Source: JASSUD01 sp031963445
GTDB taxonomy: Bacteria > Pseudomonadota > Gammaproteobacteria > Burkholderiales > Burkholderiaceae
Length of the DNA: 64,000 nucleotides
Direction of reading: 5' to 3'
Assembly: GCA_031963445.1 (NCBI GenBank)
Contig: JASSUH010000001.1
Coordinates: 2,542,001-2,606,000, forward strand
Shown here: in pieces, positions 59,695 to 64,000 of the stretch
How positions within the stretch are numbered: position 1 is the stretch's first letter
How the letters are laid out: every line of letters starts with the position of its first letter
The notes under the pieces: generated by a model
Told to the model about the DNA's origin: nothing
What the model saw: the letters and a program-made list of their open reading frames with translations, nothing else
Database searches by the model: none
Translations under genes and position numbers: made by a program

Positions 59695-60166
59695 CTTTAT
59701 TGCAGCTTAAAAGCTACATATACATGTAAAGAAATTACTTTCCCATAGTCACGCTTAAGTTTCGATTAGCCTAATTGGCCAACAGAAATTAACGCTGTGT
59801 TGTCAAGTAAGACTCGAGAGATTAAGTTTGATTTACCTTAGACTTTGGGTATCTAAGCAGAAAAAAGAGTTTCCATAGATACTTTTTATCGATTTATCCA
59901 ACGCCCCTTTAATTTTCCATAAAAATATAAGAAAAAACTAAAATAACTTCAGACATATCTACAAATACTCATAGAAATTTTATGCAGCATTCAACACTTT
60001 CTTAATTTCAAAAAAAATATCAGACTTTTCCCTAAGATATTTAATATACACAACAAAAATTTCCATCAATTATTAATTTAAAATAAATAAAAATTACCAA
60101 TTCACATTAATTAAATTATTTACTCCATCACAATCAAATTCTCTTATTATTTATTTAACAAAAAAT
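59695..60166. other. AT-rich intergenic region upstream of second LRR gene
   Basis: 472 bases. The right half (about 59900-60166) is strongly AT-rich and shares the composition of the LRR gene, suggesting it arrived with it. It has no Shine-Dalgarno just before the ATG at 60167 that I can see. No repeat copy and no other gene recognised. Confidence 0.5.
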
Positions 60167-61903
60167 ATGTCAAACCCAGTTAATTATAATTCTTCAGCAA
60201 TAAATCAACGAGGCAATTCCTATATTTTCCCTTGCACATCCAAGATGGGTCACACCTCATCGATAAATAAAATTAATAATTTCATACAGAGAGAACATGC
60301 TATTGATAAATTAGCATCTATCTTTTATATATTGGCAGAATTATATAATAACGAAAATATTAAGCAAGAATTAAATGGCATCATTAGAGAAGGCAAATAT
60401 TTAAATCTAATAAAAAAAAGCACCAAATTTGAGCTATCAGAAGGCAAAAATAACCTAAGAGATTTAATTCTTAATTTAAGCGATAACGAGATCATAGATT
60501 GCAAAAAATTAATTTACCAATCACTGCAAAAAAACGTACTAGCGGAATCAGAAGAAAATATATCACCTCAAGAATTATTAAGTAAATATTTATTACTAAT
60601 AGACGAGGTATGTTCTGAAATTTACGCCAAAAATAACCTGGCAAATAGAGAAATACTTAACAATAGCTTAAGCATAATAAAAATCAGCTTTAGATCCGCC
60701 ACCGAAGCTATTAACTCCTGCTTGCAGTATTTTAATATTATAGAAAACAAATATATAAATTTAGCTAACAATCTTAAAAAAATTACTACCATCCTTATTT
60801 CCTCCATTTCCGGCGGGCCTGCTTGGCAGAAACTAAAGGGAATCTCCTCTATTTTCATTCCACAATTAATTCAATATCTTTCAATAAAAGAAATGAGAGC
60901 GTTGCGCGCGACAAATTTTTGGCTTTATTATGAGATAACGAGGCATATTAAAAGCGTAAACATATATAATCGCGATGAAATTGATGGAAAAATTAAGGCA
61001 TTCTCTTTTATTGGAGGAATTAATAAAATCACTTTTGCAAAAAAGAAGGATAGCTGGACTCCATATTACAGCGAGGATATGAAGAGAATTTCCTCCATAT
61101 TAAATAATGCTGAATTTATAGATAAATTGAAAAGCATTCACTTTAATGAATGCAATCTAAATGGAATAGATTTTATAAAAAGTTTAAATGAATTTTCTGG
61201 ACTAGAAAATATTGAGATAGATGGCGTCAATTTATTACCAGCACTCCCTCAAAAGGAAATACCTAAAAACGCATTTTTCTTCACTCAAAGCAACTCTAAA
61301 AATTTAACTTCTATAGAAATAAAGCATTCTTATATATCTGATTTTTTGATAGCATCCTTGTCGAATCTACCCAACCTGAGAAAATTGATTCTTAGATCCA
61401 CTTATTTTTGGCGAGAAAAAAACAGACCTCGCAAAGTTCATTCTGATGAAATTTTTTCTTTTTTAAAAGACCTTCAACAACTTAAGCACTTAGAAATAAA
61501 TAGCAAAGAGATAAGTCTTTCAAATAATTTTTTATCTTATCTACAAGAGCTAAAATTCTTAGAGAGTTTGGCTTTATCTTATTGCAAAAACATCACCGAT
61601 GAAGGATTTAAGAAATTATTTGAAAATAATATTAAAAAAATTAAAGAATTAGTTTTAGCAGATTGCCCGAACATCACAGATATAGGAATACAATATTTAT
61701 CTAAAAATGGACTAGACGATCTAGAAAATATAGAGTTGGGTTTATTTGATGAACTAACTGATCAATCTTTAGAATATTTTAAAGAAATTAAAAATCTAAA
61801 ATATTTATATTTGCAAGATTGCCCGCAAATTACGCACGAAAGCGTGAAAAAATTAAATGAAAATTCAGATTATCTAAAAGTTTCATTAGTATCGAATGAA
61901 TGA
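60167..61903 (+). CDS. F-box/leucine-rich-repeat protein (FBXL-like), candidate effector
   Basis: 578 aa. Residues about 1-220 are a helical region without recognised domain. At about 225-260 is an F-box-like segment (SIFIPQLIQYLSIKEMRALR, ATNFWLYYEI). From about 320 to the end run leucine-rich repeats, and the last four have the cysteine-containing pattern of FBXL/AMN1 proteins: LALSYCKNITDEGFKKLF, LVLADCPNITDIGIQYLS, FDELTDQSLEYF, LYLQDCPQITHESVKKLN. No signal peptide. Very AT-rich compared with neighbours. Such proteins in eukaryotes pick substrates for SCF ubiquitin ligase, so a secreted effector is likely but inferred. Confidence 0.8.
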   Translation: MSNPVNYNSSAINQRGNSYIFPCTSKMGHTSSINKINNFIQREHAIDKLASIFYILAELYNNENIKQELNGIIREGKYLNLIKKSTKFELSEGKNNLRDLILNLSDNEIIDCKKLIYQSLQKNVLAESEENISPQELLSKYLLLIDEVCSEIYAKNNLANREILNNSLSIIKISFRSATEAINSCLQYFNIIENKYINLANNLKKITTILISSISGGPAWQKLKGISSIFIPQLIQYLSIKEMRALRATNFWLYYEITRHIKSVNIYNRDEIDGKIKAFSFIGGINKITFAKKKDSWTPYYSEDMKRISSILNNAEFIDKLKSIHFNECNLNGIDFIKSLNEFSGLENIEIDGVNLLPALPQKEIPKNAFFFTQSNSKNLTSIEIKHSYISDFLIASLSNLPNLRKLILRSTYFWREKNRPRKVHSDEIFSFLKDLQQLKHLEINSKEISLSNNFLSYLQELKFLESLALSYCKNITDEGFKKLFENNIKKIKELVLADCPNITDIGIQYLSKNGLDDLENIELGLFDELTDQSLEYFKEIKNLKYLYLQDCPQITHESVKKLNENSDYLKVSLVSNE

Positions 61904-61989
61904 AAAATTTTGCAGAGTAAATTTCTCATTCAGCTCATTTTTATTAAGAAAGCATTGAATAACCCTCGGTCAACCAGCTTGCGTACTCC

Positions 61990-62988
61990 CTACCGCATAT
62001 CACGCAACAGCTGCGCTGCCTCGAGGGCGAAATAAGTCAGCACGCCGTCAGCCCCTGCGCGTTTGAACGCGAGCAATGATTCCAACACGACTTTGTCATG
62101 TTCAAGCCAGCCGTTTTGCGCAGCGGCCTTAAGCATCGCGTATTCACCGCTTACTTGATACACATAGGTCGGAAAATGAAATTCGTCTTTGACACGCCGC
62201 ACTACATCAAGATAGGGCATACCTGGTTTAACCATCACCATATCCGCACCCTCACTAATATCGAGTGCCACTTCGCGTAGCGCCTCATCGCTATTGGCTG
62301 GATCCATTTGGTAAGCCATTTTATTGCCACGGCCAAGGTTAGAGGCCGAGCCTATCGCATCACGGAAAGGACCATAGAAAGCAGACGCATATTTCGCTGC
62401 GTACGCCATAATGCGCGTGTGCAAATGCCCGGTGCTCTCAAGCATCGTGCGAATCGCACCAATACGACCATCCATCATGTCTGACGGAGCCACAATATCT
62501 ACCCCGGCCTCTGCCTGCACACGCGCTTGTGCGACGAGTTGCGCGACAGTCTCGTCGTTTAATACATAACCGTTTTCATCAATCAGGCCATCTTGGCCGT
62601 GGCTTGTGTAGGGGTCGAGCGCAACATCAGTCAGCACGCCTAACTCAGGAAAACGCTGCTTAATTTCTCGCACAGCTCGTGGAATCAACCCATCTGCATC
62701 TAAAGCGGCACTGCCATCTGGCGTTTTTAGCTCAGGGGCAATAAACGGAAATAAAGCAATCACAGGCACACCCAGCTCAACACAGCGCTGCGCCACATGC
62801 ATCAATTCATCAATTGAAACCCGTTCAACACCGGGCATCGTCGCAATAGGCTGCCGTATTTGCGTACCTTCAATCACAAATACCGGATAAATCAAATCAT
62901 TGACGGTTAACAGGTTTTCACGCATTAAACGACGTGAGAAATCGTCACGACGCATACGCCGCGGCCGAGAATGAGGATAGAAGGTCAT
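61990..62988 (-). CDS. hemB: Delta-aminolevulinic acid dehydratase
   Basis: 332 aa. It joins two 5-aminolevulinate molecules to porphobilinogen in heme synthesis. The family opening RPRRMRRDDFSRRLMRENLL, VIEGTQIRQPIATMPGVERVS, the metal region TDVALDPYTSHGQDGLI, APSDMMDGRIGAIRTMLE (Schiff-base Lys nearby in MAYAAKYASAFYGPFRDA) and the second Lys in MVMVKPGMPYLDVV are seen. It is adjacent to engB as in Burkholderia. Confidence 0.97.
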   Translation of the reverse strand: MTFYPHSRPRRMRRDDFSRRLMRENLLTVNDLIYPVFVIEGTQIRQPIATMPGVERVSIDELMHVAQRCVELGVPVIALFPFIAPELKTPDGSAALDADGLIPRAVREIKQRFPELGVLTDVALDPYTSHGQDGLIDENGYVLNDETVAQLVAQARVQAEAGVDIVAPSDMMDGRIGAIRTMLESTGHLHTRIMAYAAKYASAFYGPFRDAIGSASNLGRGNKMAYQMDPANSDEALREVALDISEGADMVMVKPGMPYLDVVRRVKDEFHFPTYVYQVSGEYAMLKAAAQNGWLEHDKVVLESLLAFKRAGADGVLTYFALEAAQLLRDMR

Positions 62989-63019
62989 AGCAAAATACTC
63001 AGAATTTATTGCGGATAAA

Positions 63020-63667
63020 TTAATCAGAGGCTACTGCTGGTGTAGGTAAGAACCAACTTTCGATGATTTCATGGGCCTCTTCAAGACCAGTACGCTTGAG
63101 AGCTGAGAAAAGTTGAATCGTCATTAAACCTGTAGCCGCATATTCGCTTAATTGATCTTGGGTTTGGCGCAACACCAGCACGCTCTGCTGCCGCGTTAAT
63201 TTGTCTGCTTTAGTCAGCAATATATGCAGCGGCCGCTCAGTGCCTGCCCACCACTTAAGCATTTGACGGTCTAATTCGGTACAAGGATGGCGCGCATCCA
63301 TCAACATAACCAACCCACGCAATTGCGGACGAGTTTGCAAATATTGGGCAACTAACCTTTCCCAATGTCCCTTTGCCTCTTGCGGGGCTGTCGCATAACC
63401 ATAACCGGGTAGATCGACAAGATAGCCAGTCAACGCATCAGTTGGGCCAACCGAGAAATAATTAAGATGCTGCGTACGGCCCGGTGTTTTGCTGGCAAAC
63501 GCTAAGCGCTTTTGTTGACATAGCACATTAATCGCACTTGACTTACCCGCATTCGATCGCCCAATAAATGCGACTTCTGGCAACGACGAAGGTGGCAAAT
63601 CACGCAGATGATTAACCGTTGTAAAAAATTGTGTGCGATGAAGCAGTTTTGATCGCTTAAGAGACAT
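63020..63667 (-). CDS. engB: Ribosome biogenesis GTPase EngB/YsxC
   Basis: 215 aa. TRAFAC GTPase with G1 FIGRSNAGKSSAINVL, G3 LVDLPGYGYA, G4 ILLTKADKL and G5-like SALKRTG. It is needed for late assembly of the 50S subunit. ATG 63667 is clear. It lies 31 bases upstream of hemB on the same strand and is likely co-transcribed. Confidence 0.96.
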   Translation of the reverse strand: MSLKRSKLLHRTQFFTTVNHLRDLPPSSLPEVAFIGRSNAGKSSAINVLCQQKRLAFASKTPGRTQHLNYFSVGPTDALTGYLVDLPGYGYATAPQEAKGHWERLVAQYLQTRPQLRGLVMLMDARHPCTELDRQMLKWWAGTERPLHILLTKADKLTRQQSVLVLRQTQDQLSEYAATGLMTIQLFSALKRTGLEEAHEIIESWFLPTPAVASD

Positions 63668-63783
63668 GTATTGAGTGCGCTGTAGTTGAATGGATCACAA
63701 GCTGATAAATTCAGCAGACAGCTGTGAAAGTCTGCTTTATTTACAAAATCAGGCTTGACCTTTGCTACCTCATCTTGAAATGT

Positions 63784-63807
63784 AGGCCGTATTGTACAAT
63801 ACGGCCT
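63784..63807. promoter_or_regulatory. Perfect 24-bp palindrome, possible operator
   Basis: AGGCCGTATTGT is followed directly by its exact complement ACAATACGGCCT. It lies 117 bases upstream of engB (leftward) and 142 bases before the partial gene at the right edge, inside the divergent intergenic region. TACAAT in its right half could also serve as a -10 box for rightward transcription. Protein-binding site is inference. Confidence 0.4.
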
Positions 63808-63948
63808 TCGTTACTTAAGATAGATCTGCCTAAATTGAGGGCCGGGGCAATACTGCTACAGAGGCTCTTCAAAGGCATCAGAATGTGAAAGAAGGCGTGC
63901 CATATAAACCTTCTTTACAGCCACTTAGTAGAAAATAATAGGCAAGCA

Positions 63949-64000
63949 TGAATTGGCTCAGCAAATTTCTCACAGGCATTCACAAAAGAACGGTATGGAC
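63949..64000 (+). CDS. Possible gene start at right edge, unrecognised (partial)
   Basis: ATG at 63949 opens MNWLSKFLTGIHKRTVW and runs off the window. Weak AGGC upstream. I do not recognise it from 17 residues. In Burkholderia a cytochrome c4 gene often lies divergent from engB, but this start does not look like one. It could be a chance frame. The rest of 63668-63948 shows no other gene. Confidence 0.25.

Overview
The window looks like a chromosome segment from a Burkholderiaceae bacterium with an intracellular or host-associated life, most like the Burkholderia-related endobacteria of fungi (Mycoavidus / Candidatus Glomeribacter type). That placement is inference. It rests on housekeeping proteins of Burkholderia type, gene order matching what I remember for Burkholderia (purF-cvpA-SPOR-folC-accD-trpA-trpB-trpF-truA-fimV-asd-leuB-gltA-sdh), only moderate GC, many dispersed palindromic repeats, secretion-system pieces, and two AT-rich genes for F-box-like/leucine-rich-repeat proteins of eukaryotic style.

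Layout. 1-2.9 kb: the start of a DotD-like type IVB secretion lipoprotein leaving the left edge, two small hypotheticals, RNase P RNA, and a decayed tRNA-Phe-like sequence between repeats. 2.9-12.6 kb: pyrC, a class II amidotransferase, ispH, fkpB, radC, an isolated HrpB1-like type III secretion gene with a small acidic Gly-rich partner, rpmB, a divergent rpmG, pepN. 12.8-14.2 kb: a kinase-like protein lacking its ATP motifs, and sodC. 14.5-38.1 kb (mostly minus strand): metZ, purF, cvpA, SPOR protein, folC, accD, trpA, trpB, three tandem OmpW paralogues (plus strand), trpF, truA, fimV, asd, leuB, gltA, sdhEBADC. 38.7-42.6 kb: mdh and acnA. 42.7-50.9 kb: first F-box/LRR gene, amino-acid antiporter, ABC exporter, otsB, Sco1 and PCuAC copper chaperones. 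50.9-58.9 kb: acid phosphatase-like phosphoesterase, di-heme peroxidase, trpE, rpe, apaG, mltA, cutA. 59-64 kb: a toxin-antitoxin pair with a frameshifted toxin, second F-box/LRR gene, hemB, engB.

How the genes work together. Citrate synthase, aconitase, succinate and malate dehydrogenases form much of the TCA cycle. Sco1 and PCuAC serve copper delivery to the terminal oxidase. TrpA/B/E/F, LeuB, Asd and MetZ are amino-acid biosynthesis enzymes, but their usual neighbours (leuCD, trpGDC, and dsbD between cutA and hemB) are not here, which suggests pathway erosion or relocation. The F-box/LRR proteins, DotD and HrpB1 point to effector delivery into a eukaryotic host.

The most striking non-coding structure is a set of about 30 palindromic repeats of roughly 60-200 bp in several related families. 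They sit between genes, and their ends (TAGAACCTGTTTA-like) often supply the stop codon or last residues of the neighbouring gene. No transposase gene, CRISPR array or rRNA gene was seen.
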